Origin: Desulfuromonas sp. KJ2020
Lineage (GTDB): Bacteria; Desulfobacterota; Desulfuromonadia; Desulfuromonadales; SZUA-540
Length of the DNA stretch: 64,000 bases
Direction of reading: 5' to 3'
NCBI RefSeq assembly: GCF_024197615.1
Contig: NZ_JAKUKE010000001.1
Location: 1,592,773-1,656,772 of the forward strand
The translations under genes were made by a program, and so were the position numbers. Below are positions 34,835 through 44,985 of this stretch, one piece after another (position 1 is the first letter of the stretch; the number at the start of each line of letters is the position of its first letter). The notes beneath the pieces are model-generated. The model searched no databases. It was given only the letters and a program-made list of their open reading frames with translations, and was not told the DNA's origin.

Positions 34835-37800
34835 ATGGTATTCAACGAAGATTCAAGGGTCAAGATACCCTGCATCCTTCACCTAGCCAGGCTTGGTTAT
34901 GCTTACATTTCCCTCAAAAATGCCACCTGGGATGAAGAAACCAACATCTTTCCCGACCTGTTTCGATCTGCAATCGCTCGGATAAACCCAGATTTAAACA
35001 TTGATGATGTCAATCGCTTGCTGGCCGACGTCAAGCTCTCGCTTGAAAACGAGGACCTCGGTGAAGCTTTCTACGAAATGCTCACGGAACGATCCGGTGT
35101 TAGGCTGATTGACTTCGTCGATTTTTCAAATAACCGTTTTCACGTCGTTACCGAACTGCCCTGCAAAAACGGTGACGACGAGTTCCGGCCCGATATCACC
35201 CTGCTCATCAACGGCATGCCGCTGGTCTTCATCGAGGTCAAAAAACCTAATAATCGAGAAGGCGTGTTGGCCGAGCGTACCCGTATCATCACTCGATGCC
35301 GCAACCATCGCTTCCGTCGCTTCATCAATATCACCCAATTGATGGTCTTCTCCAATAACATGGAGTACGATGACGGCTCACCCCAGCCCGTTGAAGGGGC
35401 TTTTTACGCCAGTCCCTCGTATGATACCCCCCTCTTCAATTATTTTCGCGAAGAGGAAAACCTGAATCTCACCGATTTACTCGCCGAAGAAGACGAAGCG
35501 GTGGAAAATGAGGTTCTCAGGGACAACAATCTGACCGCGATCAAACACAGCCCAGAATTCATCAGTAATAAGTCTCCCGATACACCGACCAATCGCATCT
35601 GCACCTCCCTGTTTAGCCGAGACCGCCTGGCGTTTCTGTTAAAATATGCCCTGGTCTACGTGAACGAAGACGACGGCCTGCACAAGCACGTCATGCGTTA
35701 CCCGCAACTCTTTGCCACCAAGGCGATCGAGGGCAAGCTTGATGCCGGGATACGGAAAGGGATCATCTGGCATACTCAGGGCAGTGGCAAGACCGCGCTG
35801 GCCTACTACAACACCCGCTTTCTGACCGACTATTTTCAGCAGCGCAAAATCATTCCCAAGTTTTACTTCATCGTTGACCGGATCGACCTGCTCATCCAGG
35901 CCCAGCGGGAGTTTTCAGCACGGGGGCTTACGGTACACACTATCGATACCCGTGAGGCCTTCACCCGCGATATCAAGGCGACAAAGGCGATTCACAACGA
36001 CTCCGGCAGGCCGGAGATTACCGTGGTCAACATCCAGAAATTCCAGGATGACCCAGACGTAGTGCGTACCGTGGATTACGACGTCAGCATCCAGCGCGTG
36101 TATTTTCTCGACGAGGTCCACCGCAGTTACAATCCTAAGGGCAGCTTTCTTGCTAACCTGAGCCAGTCTGACGAGAACGCCATCAAAATTGGACTCACTG
36201 GCACACCATTGCTGGGAGATGATTACAACTCCCGCGTTCTGTTTGGTGATTATTTTCATAAGTACTACTACAACGCCTCCATTGCCGACGGCTACACCCT
36301 GCGGCTTATCCGGGACGAGATCGCTACCAACTACAAGCTCTCTTTGAAAGAGGCACTGAACGCAGTGCATCTCCAACAAGGGGATATCAAGAGAGACATC
36401 CTTTACGCCCATCCACGTTTTGTTGAGCCGATGCTCGATTACATTATTCATGATTTCGAGAAGAGCCGAGGTGTACTGAACGACGGTAGTATCGGCGGCA
36501 TGGTGATCTGTGACAGCGCCGAGCAGGCGAAGAAGATGTTTGAAATTTTTCAGGCAAAACGCCATGCAGAAACAGCTAGGTACGACGGCGTTTACGGAAG
36601 TGACGATCTACCCTTGGCGGCACAAAAGCCTGCGACCGCATTGGATGCTCGAAGGCAGGCCAACAAGGTAAAAAACGCCGCCCTGATTCTGCACGACATC
36701 GGTAGCAAACAGGATAGAAAAGACTGGGTGGAAGACTTCAAGTCAGGCAAAATCGACCTGCTGTTTGTCTTTAATATGCTGCTTACCGGCTTTGATGCCC
36801 GCAGGCTGAAAAAACTTTATTTGGGGCGGGTCATCCGTAAACACAACCTGCTTCAGGCCCTGACTCGGGTCAACCGTCCCTACAAGGATTTCCGCTACGG
36901 CTACGTGGTCGATTTCGCCGACATCAGCAAAGAATTCGAGGAAACGAACCAGCGTTATTTGAAGGAACTCAATGAAGAACTGGGCGATGAACAGGAACAC
37001 TACTCCCATCTGTTCAAATCCGCCGAGGAGATCCAGGGCGAAATTGAGCAGATTAAGGATATTCTGTTTAGCTTCGATATTGAAAACGCCGAGGAATTCT
37101 CCCGGCAGATCAGCCAAATTGAGGACCGCTCTACCGTGCTCGCCCTCAAAAAAGCCCTGGCTGATGCCCGCAGCCTCTATAATCTGATCCGCCTGCAAGG
37201 GGAATACAGCTTTCTTGATCAACTCGATTTTCAAAAACTCAACCAACTCTACCGGGAGACCAATAACCACCTCGACCTGCTAAACCTTAAAGAGGATCTT
37301 GAATCGGATACCGACACTACCGGTTTGCTCAATCTCGCCTTTGAAGACGTGCTCTTCATGTTCACGAAGGTGCGCGAAGAAGAGCTGGTACTCGCTGACA
37401 CGCTGAAAAATACCCTGCGCCAGACCCGAGAGGCTCTAGCCGATAACTTCGACAAGCAGGATCCCCGATTCATCTCACTTAAAGAAGAGCTGGAACGGCT
37501 CTTCAAGAAGAAAAAACTGAATGAAGTCAGCCAAGAGGAAATGACGGCTAACATCGGGTCGGTGACTGCGATTCGCGACCAGGTCAAGGAATTGAACCGC
37601 CTGAACAACCAGCTTCGCGCCAAATACCAGGGCGACGCCAAATACACCCGCATTCACAAGCGACTACGGGAGCGTGGGGTGTTGTCTGAGACCGAGCGCA
37701 GTCTTTTTGCCGCACTGTCCGGGGTTAAGCAGAAAGCTGATGACCAGGTTCTGCGGAACACCCAGCTGTTGGCCAATGAAAGCTATTTCGAGCGAATGAT

Positions 37801-37945
37801 GATGCCGCTGGTGATCAGCGAATTCAAGGCACTTGGAAAAATTAAACTCAACCCGAAAGCTTTCCAGGATATCAATCAATTGGTAGTCACCGAATACATG
37901 AACGAATTTATTTCAGGTACACGGACAGGAGCACACACTTGGTAA
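34835..37945 (+). CDS. hsdR: Type I restriction enzyme, R subunit
   Basis: A 1036-residue HsdR, normal size. The N-terminal nuclease core has FRPDITLLING and VFIEVKKP (PD-ExK). The SF2 translocase has Walker A HTQGSGKT (residues ~313-320), motif II DEVH and later FNMLLTGFDARRLKKLYLGR. The C-terminal ~300 residues are helical and contact the methylase. The complex cuts DNA away from unmethylated sites. Overlaps hsdM by 7 bp. Confidence 0.96.
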   Translation: MVFNEDSRVKIPCILHLARLGYAYISLKNATWDEETNIFPDLFRSAIARINPDLNIDDVNRLLADVKLSLENEDLGEAFYEMLTERSGVRLIDFVDFSNNRFHVVTELPCKNGDDEFRPDITLLINGMPLVFIEVKKPNNREGVLAERTRIITRCRNHRFRRFINITQLMVFSNNMEYDDGSPQPVEGAFYASPSYDTPLFNYFREEENLNLTDLLAEEDEAVENEVLRDNNLTAIKHSPEFISNKSPDTPTNRICTSLFSRDRLAFLLKYALVYVNEDDGLHKHVMRYPQLFATKAIEGKLDAGIRKGIIWHTQGSGKTALAYYNTRFLTDYFQQRKIIPKFYFIVDRIDLLIQAQREFSARGLTVHTIDTREAFTRDIKATKAIHNDSGRPEITVVNIQKFQDDPDVVRTVDYDVSIQRVYFLDEVHRSYNPKGSFLANLSQSDENAIKIGLTGTPLLGDDYNSRVLFGDYFHKYYYNASIADGYTLRLIRDEIATNYKLSLKEALNAVHLQQGDIKRDILYAHPRFVEPMLDYIIHDFEKSRGVLNDGSIGGMVICDSAEQAKKMFEIFQAKRHAETARYDGVYGSDDLPLAAQKPATALDARRQANKVKNAALILHDIGSKQDRKDWVEDFKSGKIDLLFVFNMLLTGFDARRLKKLYLGRVIRKHNLLQALTRVNRPYKDFRYGYVVDFADISKEFEETNQRYLKELNEELGDEQEHYSHLFKSAEEIQGEIEQIKDILFSFDIENAEEFSRQISQIEDRSTVLALKKALADARSLYNLIRLQGEYSFLDQLDFQKLNQLYRETNNHLDLLNLKEDLESDTDTTGLLNLAFEDVLFMFTKVREEELVLADTLKNTLRQTREALADNFDKQDPRFISLKEELERLFKKKKLNEVSQEEMTANIGSVTAIRDQVKELNRLNNQLRAKYQGDAKYTRIHKRLRERGVLSETERSLFAALSGVKQKADDQVLRNTQLLANESYFERMMMPLVISEFKALGKIKLNPKAFQDINQLVVTEYMNEFISGTRTGAHTW

Positions 37946-39573
37946 CGCAGGATTTTACAAACAGCACCCGACAACTGATCGACAGCCTCAAGAACATCTG
38001 CGCCGCCTACGGCCTCGGTAACGATGGTAACGAGTTCAAGATCATCACCCAGGTTTTTCTGTATAAATTTCTCAACGACAAATTCGCTTTCGAAGCTAAG
38101 AAAATCAGCCCTGAGCTGAACCAGGAAAAGAAATGGGAGAAGGCAGTCAGCGATATGACCGCCGACGAGCTTGAGATGCTGCAACTGCAGATGGGCCCTG
38201 ACACCGCCCGCCTCAAGCCCGAGCACTTCATCGCCCACCTGTGGAACCGCCAGAACGATCCGGAGTTTGCAAAACTCTTCGATGACACCCTGCGCGACAT
38301 CGCCATCAGCAACAACGATATCTTTGCAGTCAAAACCGACGGCGGAGCCAAGGTCACCTTGTTTGACCGGGTGAGCGAATACATCAGCGACCCCTCCAGG
38401 CGCGATGCCTTCTGTCGTGCCATCATCAACAAGATTGGAGATATTAGCTTCGAAAGCATTTTTACCCAGAAGTATGACTTCTATGCCGCCCTGTTCGAAT
38501 ACCTTATTAAGGATTACAACAAGGACAGTGGCGGCAAATATGCCGAGTATTACACCCCGCACGCCGTCGCCAAAATCATGGCTGCCATCCTGGTGCCTGA
38601 AGAAGTGCGCGGCCAGATCAGTAACGTCAGCTGCTACGACCCCTCGGCCGGTTCCGGCACCCTCTTGATGAACCTGGCCCACGCTATCGGCGAGCAGCGC
38701 TGCGCCATCTACTCGCAGGATATCTCGCAGAAATCATCGAGTCTGCTCCGACTGAACCTGATTCTCAATAATCTGGTTCACTCTATTCCCAACATCATTC
38801 AGGGCAATACCTTGCTGCACCCCTACCACCGGGACGGCAAGGCGTTGAAGCAGTTTGACTACATCGTCTCGAATCCGCCCTTCAAAATGGATTTCTCTGA
38901 TTTTCGCAACGAGCTGGATACCAAAGAGCACCAGGTCCGCTTTTTTGCCGGGGTTCCCAATATTCCCAAGCAGGCTAAGGACAAGATGGCCATCTACCAG
39001 CTCTTCCTCCAGCACATCGTCCATTCCCTCAAATCCGGCGGCAAGGCTGCCGTTGTGGTGCCCACCGGCTTCATCACCGCGCAATCCGGCATCGACAAGA
39101 AGATTCGCCAGCACCTGGTGGATGAGAAGATGCTGGCCGGGGTGGTCTCCATGCCCAGCAACATTTTCGCTACCACTGGCACCAACGTCTCCATCCTCTT
39201 CATCGACGACGCCAACAAGGAGGGCGTCGTGCTGATCGATGCTTCCAGTCTTGGCACCAAAGTCAAAGACGGCAAGAACCAGAAGACCCTGCTCTCCGAA
39301 GCAGAGGAAGATCGGATCATTGCTACCTTCAACGCCAAGGAGGCGGTGGAGGATTTCTCGGTGGTGGTGAGCTATGACGAGATCGTCGCCAAAAACTATT
39401 CTCTCAGCGCCGGGCAGTATTTTGAGGTGAAGATCGAATACGTCGACCTGACGCCGGAGCAGTTTGCGGCGAAGATGCAGGGCTTTACCGACAATCTGGA
39501 CAGGCTGTTCAAGGAGTCGGCGGGGCTGGAGCAGGAGATTCGGCAGCAGTTGGCGGGGTTGCGGTATGAGTAG
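37939..39573 (+). CDS. hsdM: Type I restriction enzyme, M subunit (N6-adenine methylase)
   Basis: A 544-residue HsdM starting from TTG within the end of hsdR. It has an N-terminal helical domain, the SAM motif DPSAGSGTLLMNL (residues ~234-246) and the adenine-methylase catalytic motif NPPF. It methylates the recognition site and also forms part of the restriction complex. Overlaps hsdS by 8 bp. Confidence 0.95.
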   Translation: MVTQDFTNSTRQLIDSLKNICAAYGLGNDGNEFKIITQVFLYKFLNDKFAFEAKKISPELNQEKKWEKAVSDMTADELEMLQLQMGPDTARLKPEHFIAHLWNRQNDPEFAKLFDDTLRDIAISNNDIFAVKTDGGAKVTLFDRVSEYISDPSRRDAFCRAIINKIGDISFESIFTQKYDFYAALFEYLIKDYNKDSGGKYAEYYTPHAVAKIMAAILVPEEVRGQISNVSCYDPSAGSGTLLMNLAHAIGEQRCAIYSQDISQKSSSLLRLNLILNNLVHSIPNIIQGNTLLHPYHRDGKALKQFDYIVSNPPFKMDFSDFRNELDTKEHQVRFFAGVPNIPKQAKDKMAIYQLFLQHIVHSLKSGGKAAVVVPTGFITAQSGIDKKIRQHLVDEKMLAGVVSMPSNIFATTGTNVSILFIDDANKEGVVLIDASSLGTKVKDGKNQKTLLSEAEEDRIIATFNAKEAVEDFSVVVSYDEIVAKNYSLSAGQYFEVKIEYVDLTPEQFAAKMQGFTDNLDRLFKESAGLEQEIRQQLAGLRYE

Positions 39574-40861
39574 GTTTCCGCTCGTACAATTTGAGAATGC
39601 AGCGTTGCAAATCATAGACGGAGACAGGGGAGTTAACTACCCCCAGAAATCAGAGTTTGTGAAAAGTGGACATTGCGCTTTTCTGAATACTGGGAATGTC
39701 ACCAAGTCCGGCTTTGATTTTAGCGAAACCGATTTCATTTCAAAGGAGAAAGACGTTCGATTACGTAAGGGTAAGGCAACACGAAATGATATCGTTTTAA
39801 CCACGAGAGGTACGGTTGGGAATGTTGCTTTCTACGGCGAGTCTATTCCATTTCAAAACATTAGAATCAATTCCGGGATGGTCCTTCTTCGCGCCAATCC
39901 AAAAGACATAGCACCCTACTACCTATATTGTTTTCTCAGGTCTGATGTTTTCAAAAAACAGGTTTTCTCAAATGGCTCCGGTAGTGCCCAACCACAACTA
40001 CCTATAGGTGCGTTAAAGAATATTGCATTCCCATTACCGGGAATTGAAGCCCAAAAAAAAATCGCCGCCGTCCTCTCCGCCCTCGACGCCAAAATCGACT
40101 GCAACAACCGCATCAACACCGAGCTGGAGGCGATGGCCAAAATCCTGTACGACTTCTGGTTCGTGCAGTTCGACTTCCCCTTCGACTTCGCTTCCGGCAA
40201 GCCCGCCCAAAACGGCAAGCCCTACAAATCCTCCGGCGGCAAGATGGTCTACAACCCCACACTGAAACGGGAGATTCCGGCGGGGTGGAAGGCCGGTATA
40301 GCGGCCGATTTGTTCGATTTCAATCCCGGCCTAGCTCTGCCAGTGAACAAGGAAGCGAGTTATATCGACATGAATTCGCTGCCGGTGACAGGTTTTATGA
40401 CCAATCCGCCTGAACTCAAACGGTTTGCCGGGGGAATGAAATTTCAGAATGGTGATGTGGTGGTTGCCAGAATCACCCCTTGTTTGGAGAATGGCAAAAC
40501 AGCACTGATCTCACTGATGAGGGATGGCGAGGTTGGATTTGGCTCGACAGAATTCATCGTGATCCGCGGCAAGGAATCCTCTCTGAGCGCATTTGCTGCA
40601 CAACTGAGTAGATCGGCATCCTTCAGGCAGTTTGCCATTTCCAATATGACAGGAACTTCTGGAAGAAAGCGTATCGACGCAGGCACGTTAGAGACATTTT
40701 CCTTGCCATTGCCGCCTAAGGAACTCTTGCTGCAGTATGAAAAAACGGCTGCCTCCTTGTTAAAACGAATGACAAATAATGCCCAGGAAAACCAGCACCT
40801 CACCCAACTCCGTGACTGGCTTCTACCCATGCTGATGAACGGTCAAGTTACGGTGGAATAA
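39566..40861 (+). CDS. hsdS: Type I restriction enzyme, S (specificity) subunit
   Basis: A 431-residue HsdS with two target-recognition domains (residues ~1-150 and ~215-370), each followed by a helical conserved region (PLPGIEAQKKIAAVLSALDAKI... and PLPPKELLLQYEKTAASLLKRM...). It sets the DNA sequence recognised. Base use is more AT-rich in the first TRD than in hsdM, as usual for exchanged TRDs. Its last ~19 codons (TQLRDWLLPMLMNGQVTV) reappear 1.9 kb downstream. Confidence 0.95.
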   Translation: MSRFPLVQFENAALQIIDGDRGVNYPQKSEFVKSGHCAFLNTGNVTKSGFDFSETDFISKEKDVRLRKGKATRNDIVLTTRGTVGNVAFYGESIPFQNIRINSGMVLLRANPKDIAPYYLYCFLRSDVFKKQVFSNGSGSAQPQLPIGALKNIAFPLPGIEAQKKIAAVLSALDAKIDCNNRINTELEAMAKILYDFWFVQFDFPFDFASGKPAQNGKPYKSSGGKMVYNPTLKREIPAGWKAGIAADLFDFNPGLALPVNKEASYIDMNSLPVTGFMTNPPELKRFAGGMKFQNGDVVVARITPCLENGKTALISLMRDGEVGFGSTEFIVIRGKESSLSAFAAQLSRSASFRQFAISNMTGTSGRKRIDAGTLETFSLPLPPKELLLQYEKTAASLLKRMTNNAQENQHLTQLRDWLLPMLMNGQVTVE

Positions 40862-40954
40862 GTGGGGAGGGGGGTATGGAAAAACTCATAATTGCTCTGG
40901 ATAACTGCTACGGTATTCAACAAATCAACTACGCAACCTGATAGGTGAATTGGT

Positions 40955-42712
40955 ATGACAAAACCGGCTCGATTTGGGGTTGACCCGAAGCTAACATCCA
41001 TTCTGGGCTCGACATATTCATCATCTGAAAAAGCGCTTTGTGAACTTGTCGATAACGCTTGGGATGCGGATGCGTCTCAAGTTTGGGTTACCTTGCCTGA
41101 ACCGCTGACAAAAGACCCAATCATTATCAAGGATGATGGCGTGGGAATGACAAATAAAGAAGTTCGAGAAATTTATCTGAAGATAGCAAATGATCGCCTG
41201 TCCCGAAGTAAAGATTCGCGAACCTCCGGAAAGCGGAGACTTGTCAAGGGAAGGAAAGGCATTGGTAAATTCTCTGGACTCGCGGCCGCGCACACGATGC
41301 AATTGGAAACTCGCTCTAGAGGAGAGTTGACAGCGCTTTCAATCAACAAAAATCATCTTCTCGCTGTTCACCGTAGTAATGACCTTGAAAAGATTGATCT
41401 CCCGATTATGACGGAGCAAATCGAAAAATCTGATCGTGGCACGACTATAACGCTGACAGATTTAGACCAGTCAAAAGAATTCCCTCGCCCTGATATCCTC
41501 CGACGAATGCTTGTCCGCGAATATTCAAGGGAGGCAGACTTTCAGGTCTTTGTAAACGAAGAGCCATTGACGGTTTCAGATCTTGGTGGTGAGACAAAAA
41601 CAGCAAATTTTAATCATCCTGAGATCGGACCATTTACCGTGAGTTGGACCATCACGGAGAAACCTCTATCAAAATCAGAGGCAGGCTTTGTCTATCGAGT
41701 CGGCGGCAAGGTGGTTGGGCGGCCTACATTCTGCGGTCTCGATGAGGAAGAGGATCTGCCAGAAAAAGTACGAAACAGAATCTGGGGAGAAATCGAGGCA
41801 AATGGTCTTGACAACCACGTTACTTCCGATTGGGGAGAAATTTTTCAAAACAGTCTGCCACTCAAAGAGATAAAAACGACTGTTCGGGAAGTGGTGTCTT
41901 CCCATATTCGTGAAGTCTGCAAGACTGAAGTAAGTGCAGCTAAGGCGAGGCTTGCCAAGATCGTCAAAGCGCGAATCGAGACCCTCCCTGAGCATCGCAG
42001 ACAATATGCAGCCGAGGCGGTCGAACGGGTGATTCAAAAATACTTCCCGGAGGGAGATGATAAGGTCAAATTGCTTGTCGGTCTGGTGCTGGATGCCTTG
42101 GAGCGGGATGAATATTTTGTAATCTGTGAAAAAATCGCAACTGCGGCTGGCTCGGATGTTGCTACCATAGCGGAGTGTCTTGCCGAATTCGGAATGGTGG
42201 ACATGGCGGTGATGGTCAAGCAAGCCAGAAATCGTCTGCATGTATTGGATGAGTTCGAGCGTATCGTTCGCGACAAAAGCACCCTCGAAGCGGATGTCCA
42301 CCACGCTCTCGAACACAATCTTTGGGTTATCGGTCCGCAGTATAGCGTTATTGCCTCCAACAAAACACTCAAGACAATAATTGACGATTATTTCACCAAG
42401 GGCGGAAAGAAATCGCGCGCAAAAAAAAGGCCTGACCTTTTTCTCGGGCAATCTGTCGATGGTAGAAAGCTGTTGATTGAGTTTAAGCGGCCTAGCGACA
42501 GCGTTGGACGAGATGCCGAAGCCCAGGTCAAGAAGTACCGGGATGACCTGACCCCAAGTCACGGACCAATGGATATCGTGATATTGGGAGGGGCGGTAGA
42601 TCAGTCCTTGGCTCGCGAATACCAGTCAGATACTCAATTTCGGTCTTATCTGGCGATTATTGGTGATGCCCGCAACCAGCTTGAATGGCTGCTCAGGGAG
42701 TTGGCGCCATGA
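40955..42712 (+). CDS. GHKL-type ATPase with C-terminal PD-(D/E)xK nuclease-like domain
   Basis: A 585-residue protein. The N-terminus is a Hsp90/MutL-like ATPase: N box ELVDNAWDADA (residues ~30-40), G1 box DDGVGM, and G2 box KGIGKFSG. A long middle region follows. The C-terminus (~440-585) has RPDLFLG then LLIEFKRPSD, with the D...E-x-K spacing of a restriction-type nuclease, like DUF4263/Shedu proteins. ATPase-nuclease combinations of this sort are common in defence islands. It sits between two copies of the hsdS 3' end and is lower in GC than hsdM, suggesting insertion as cargo. Confidence 0.8.
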   Translation: MTKPARFGVDPKLTSILGSTYSSSEKALCELVDNAWDADASQVWVTLPEPLTKDPIIIKDDGVGMTNKEVREIYLKIANDRLSRSKDSRTSGKRRLVKGRKGIGKFSGLAAAHTMQLETRSRGELTALSINKNHLLAVHRSNDLEKIDLPIMTEQIEKSDRGTTITLTDLDQSKEFPRPDILRRMLVREYSREADFQVFVNEEPLTVSDLGGETKTANFNHPEIGPFTVSWTITEKPLSKSEAGFVYRVGGKVVGRPTFCGLDEEEDLPEKVRNRIWGEIEANGLDNHVTSDWGEIFQNSLPLKEIKTTVREVVSSHIREVCKTEVSAAKARLAKIVKARIETLPEHRRQYAAEAVERVIQKYFPEGDDKVKLLVGLVLDALERDEYFVICEKIATAAGSDVATIAECLAEFGMVDMAVMVKQARNRLHVLDEFERIVRDKSTLEADVHHALEHNLWVIGPQYSVIASNKTLKTIIDDYFTKGGKKSRAKKRPDLFLGQSVDGRKLLIEFKRPSDSVGRDAEAQVKKYRDDLTPSHGPMDIVILGGAVDQSLAREYQSDTQFRSYLAIIGDARNQLEWLLRELAP

Positions 42713-42751
42713 TTTCTCCTGCTACCTATAGGCATCTACGGGGCGCCCATT

Positions 42752-42812
42752 TCACTCAATTCCGCGACTGGCTCCTGCCCATGCTGATGAACGGCCAGGT
42801 GACGGTGACGTA
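42752..42812 (+). pseudogene. Orphan copy of the hsdS 3' end
   Basis: Reads TQFRDWLLPMLMNGQVTVT-stop, against TQLRDWLLPMLMNGQVTVE-stop at 40801-40861. The rest of hsdS is absent. It is the scar of an insertion or of an hsdS recombination. Confidence 0.85.
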
Positions 42813-42823
42813 AGGGGGATGGA

Positions 42824-43537
42824 ATGAGCGAAACTTTCAACATCTACTGCGACGAATCCTGCCATCTGGAAAACGACCATCAGAAGGCCATGGTGCTGGG
42901 CGCTGTCTGGTGCCCAATGGACAAGACGCGCGAGATCGCTGTCCGGCTGCGGGAGATCAAACAAAAACACGGGCTCCCGCCTCATTTTGAAGTGAAGTGG
43001 ACCAAGGTTTCGCCCGCCGGCAAGGCCCTCTATCTGGAGCTGGTCGATTATTTTTTCGATGATGACGACCTTAACTTCCGGGCCTTGATCGTGCCCGACA
43101 AATCCCTGCTTCGCCACGACGCCTTTCCCGGCCAGGACCACGACGGCTGGTATTACAAGATGTACTTCGACATGCTCAAGGTCATCTTCCGGCCCGATGC
43201 CCGCTACCGTCTCTATCTCGACATCAAGGACACGCGCGGGGCGCGGAAGGCGGCCAAGCTGCACGAGGTGCTGTGCAACGACCGCTACGACTTCTCGCGG
43301 CAGGTGATCGAGCGGTTGCAACTTGTTCATTCCCACGAGATCGAGCAACTGCAACTGGCCGACCTGCTCATCGGCGCGGTGGCCTATTTGAACCGAGGCT
43401 TGCGGGGGAATGCCGGGAAAATGGCGGTGATCGAGCGGATGCGGCAGCGCTCCGGCTACGACCTGACCCGCACCACCCTGCTGCGCGAGGAAAAGATGAA
43501 CCTCTTTCGCTGGCACGCGGCCGAGGTGCAGGGATGA
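42824..43537 (+). CDS. DUF3800-domain protein (RNase H-like)
   Basis: A 237-residue protein. N-terminal YCDESCH is the DUF3800 signature; acidic residues in YLDIKDT and the late QLADLLIGAVAYL complete the pattern of an RNase H-like fold. A nuclease role is proposed for the family but not established. Overlaps the next gene (ATGA); the pair often occurs inside R-M or phage loci. Confidence 0.85.
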   Translation: MSETFNIYCDESCHLENDHQKAMVLGAVWCPMDKTREIAVRLREIKQKHGLPPHFEVKWTKVSPAGKALYLELVDYFFDDDDLNFRALIVPDKSLLRHDAFPGQDHDGWYYKMYFDMLKVIFRPDARYRLYLDIKDTRGARKAAKLHEVLCNDRYDFSRQVIERLQLVHSHEIEQLQLADLLIGAVAYLNRGLRGNAGKMAVIERMRQRSGYDLTRTTLLREEKMNLFRWHAAEVQG

Positions 43538-44034
43538 GCGATTCTCCCAACTGGCTGCCGCCGCTGGTCCTTTTTAGTGGCCATGGCGGCGACTGGGATC
43601 GTTATCTGGGTGCCCTCTATGCCTGGTTCAAGCAGGACTTCGTCGACACCAAGCCAATCTTTCAAGGGAGACGGCTCGGCCTGAAACGGCACCCCATGAC
43701 CCACGGCAAAGAGGCGACCTTCTGGCACATGATTCAAGAGGGTGAGGTGGAGGAAGAACGGACCCCGGATTTCAGGCGTTGCGAGCGTATCCGCTGGCCA
43801 AAGCCGATTATCGAGCGGGACACGGACCCGGCAATCAAGGTCTGGCGTAACCGGCGAGGCAGGGAGGAACGGGTGTGTTTGTGGCTGGTGCAGGAAAGCT
43901 ACCTGGTCATTCTGGCGGATCGCGGGGATTACATTCTGCCGTGGACGGCCTATCTGGTTGAACAGCCGCACCGGCAACGGAAATTGCGGAAGGAATATGA
44001 GGAATACTGGCGAAACCAAGGCTCAAAAAGCTGA
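43534..44034 (+). CDS. Hypothetical protein paired with DUF3800
   Basis: A 166-residue cytoplasmic protein rich in Trp, Arg and Glu (FSGHGGDWDRYLGALYAWF..., WLVQESYLVILADRGDYILPWTAYLVE). The C-terminal part resembles small phage-barrier-type PBECR-like folds only loosely; I do not assign a family. Translationally coupled to the DUF3800 gene, so the two probably act together, possibly as toxin and antitoxin. Confidence 0.65.
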   Translation: MSDSPNWLPPLVLFSGHGGDWDRYLGALYAWFKQDFVDTKPIFQGRRLGLKRHPMTHGKEATFWHMIQEGEVEEERTPDFRRCERIRWPKPIIERDTDPAIKVWRNRRGREERVCLWLVQESYLVILADRGDYILPWTAYLVEQPHRQRKLRKEYEEYWRNQGSKS

Positions 44035-44162
44035 AGCCGCCCCGGGGGACGGCTTCGTTACTCCTTCTACACGTGGTAGATGAGCTGCTTTGAAGTTTGA
44101 CACAACCAGTCAAAATGTCAAGCTTTTCGGGTAGGCGCGTATAGCTAGACTTGAGATTCAAT

Positions 44163-44665
44163 GGAATCAGGGATTTAGGGCAGGCAATAACGCATCCAAG
44201 CCATGGGTACCACCAACCCAGGCCTGTCGTTGGTAAAAACCGACCGCTTTCTTGACAGCCCGCCGAAATCCCGCAATGAAGTACTATCCCCCTTCACACG
44301 GCGCATCGGCGTCTGTGGGGAACGCGGTAGCGGGGTCGATAGGGTTGTGAATTCTACCAACTCCCTGCCCCACTGTTTGAAACCACTGACGAACAAGCCA
44401 GGGCGGTTCTTTTTTCCCATCGTGAATTCTGGGCATGGATAAGGAAGACCGAATTTGTGCTTGCTACTTGCATGTTTGCCTTTGTTATGTCCAACAGGAT
44501 TTCATGACCACTACCACCCTGCGGGAACGGTTCGGGATCGAAGAAAAGAACAGCTCCATGGCGTCAAGGATCATCAGGGATGCCATTGAGAATGGACTGT
44601 TTCGCTGTCACGATGAAGCCGTCGGCAGTAAGGCCAGGAAATACCTGACCTGGTGGGCTTGGTGA
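44163..44665 (+). pseudogene. Decayed AlbA_2/ATP-binding putative transcriptional regulator, C-terminal part
   Basis: Segments in three frames reconstruct the C-terminal third of a COG2865-type protein: NPGLSLVKTDRFLDSPPKSRNE and RRIGVCGERGSG (from 44203), then FYQLPAPLFETTDEQARAVL in the next frame, then MDKEDRI...TTLRERFGIEEKNSS...GSKARKYLTWWAW (to 44665). At least two frameshifts and a missing N-terminus show it is dead. Confidence 0.8.
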
Positions 44666-44749
44666 TGTCTGCCAATTTGCTTGACAGGGTTTCTTGAGGA
44701 CTTTTACTCCTGTAAACTGAATACCTGATTCGCATAAAATTGAAAAACG

Positions 44750-44895
44750 AAAAATCCCGCCTAAGTCGGAAAAAAATCGGCCTAAGTCGGAAAAAATTGA
44801 GTTAGGGAAATCAAATAAATAAAAACAGGGAAAATTTTTCTGGGTTTTTTCCGACTTGTGTGGGATTTTTTTGGACTTAGGCCGGATTTTTTGAT
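44750..44895. repeat. Four inverted copies of a GGCCTAAGTCGGAAAAAA unit
   Basis: Two direct copies (about 44758-44776 and 44778-44796) and two inverted ones (about 44845-44865 and 44866-44892) surround an AT-rich centre. A degraded relative is at ~45700-45742. No open reading frame. Confidence 0.7.
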
Positions 44896-44985
44896 TCTGG
44901 ATATTGTGACGATCAAATCGAAAAAATGGTTTAAAGGCCCCCTTTCCCTTTGAAGATATGAAGTGTTTACAAAGGGGGAGGCCGG

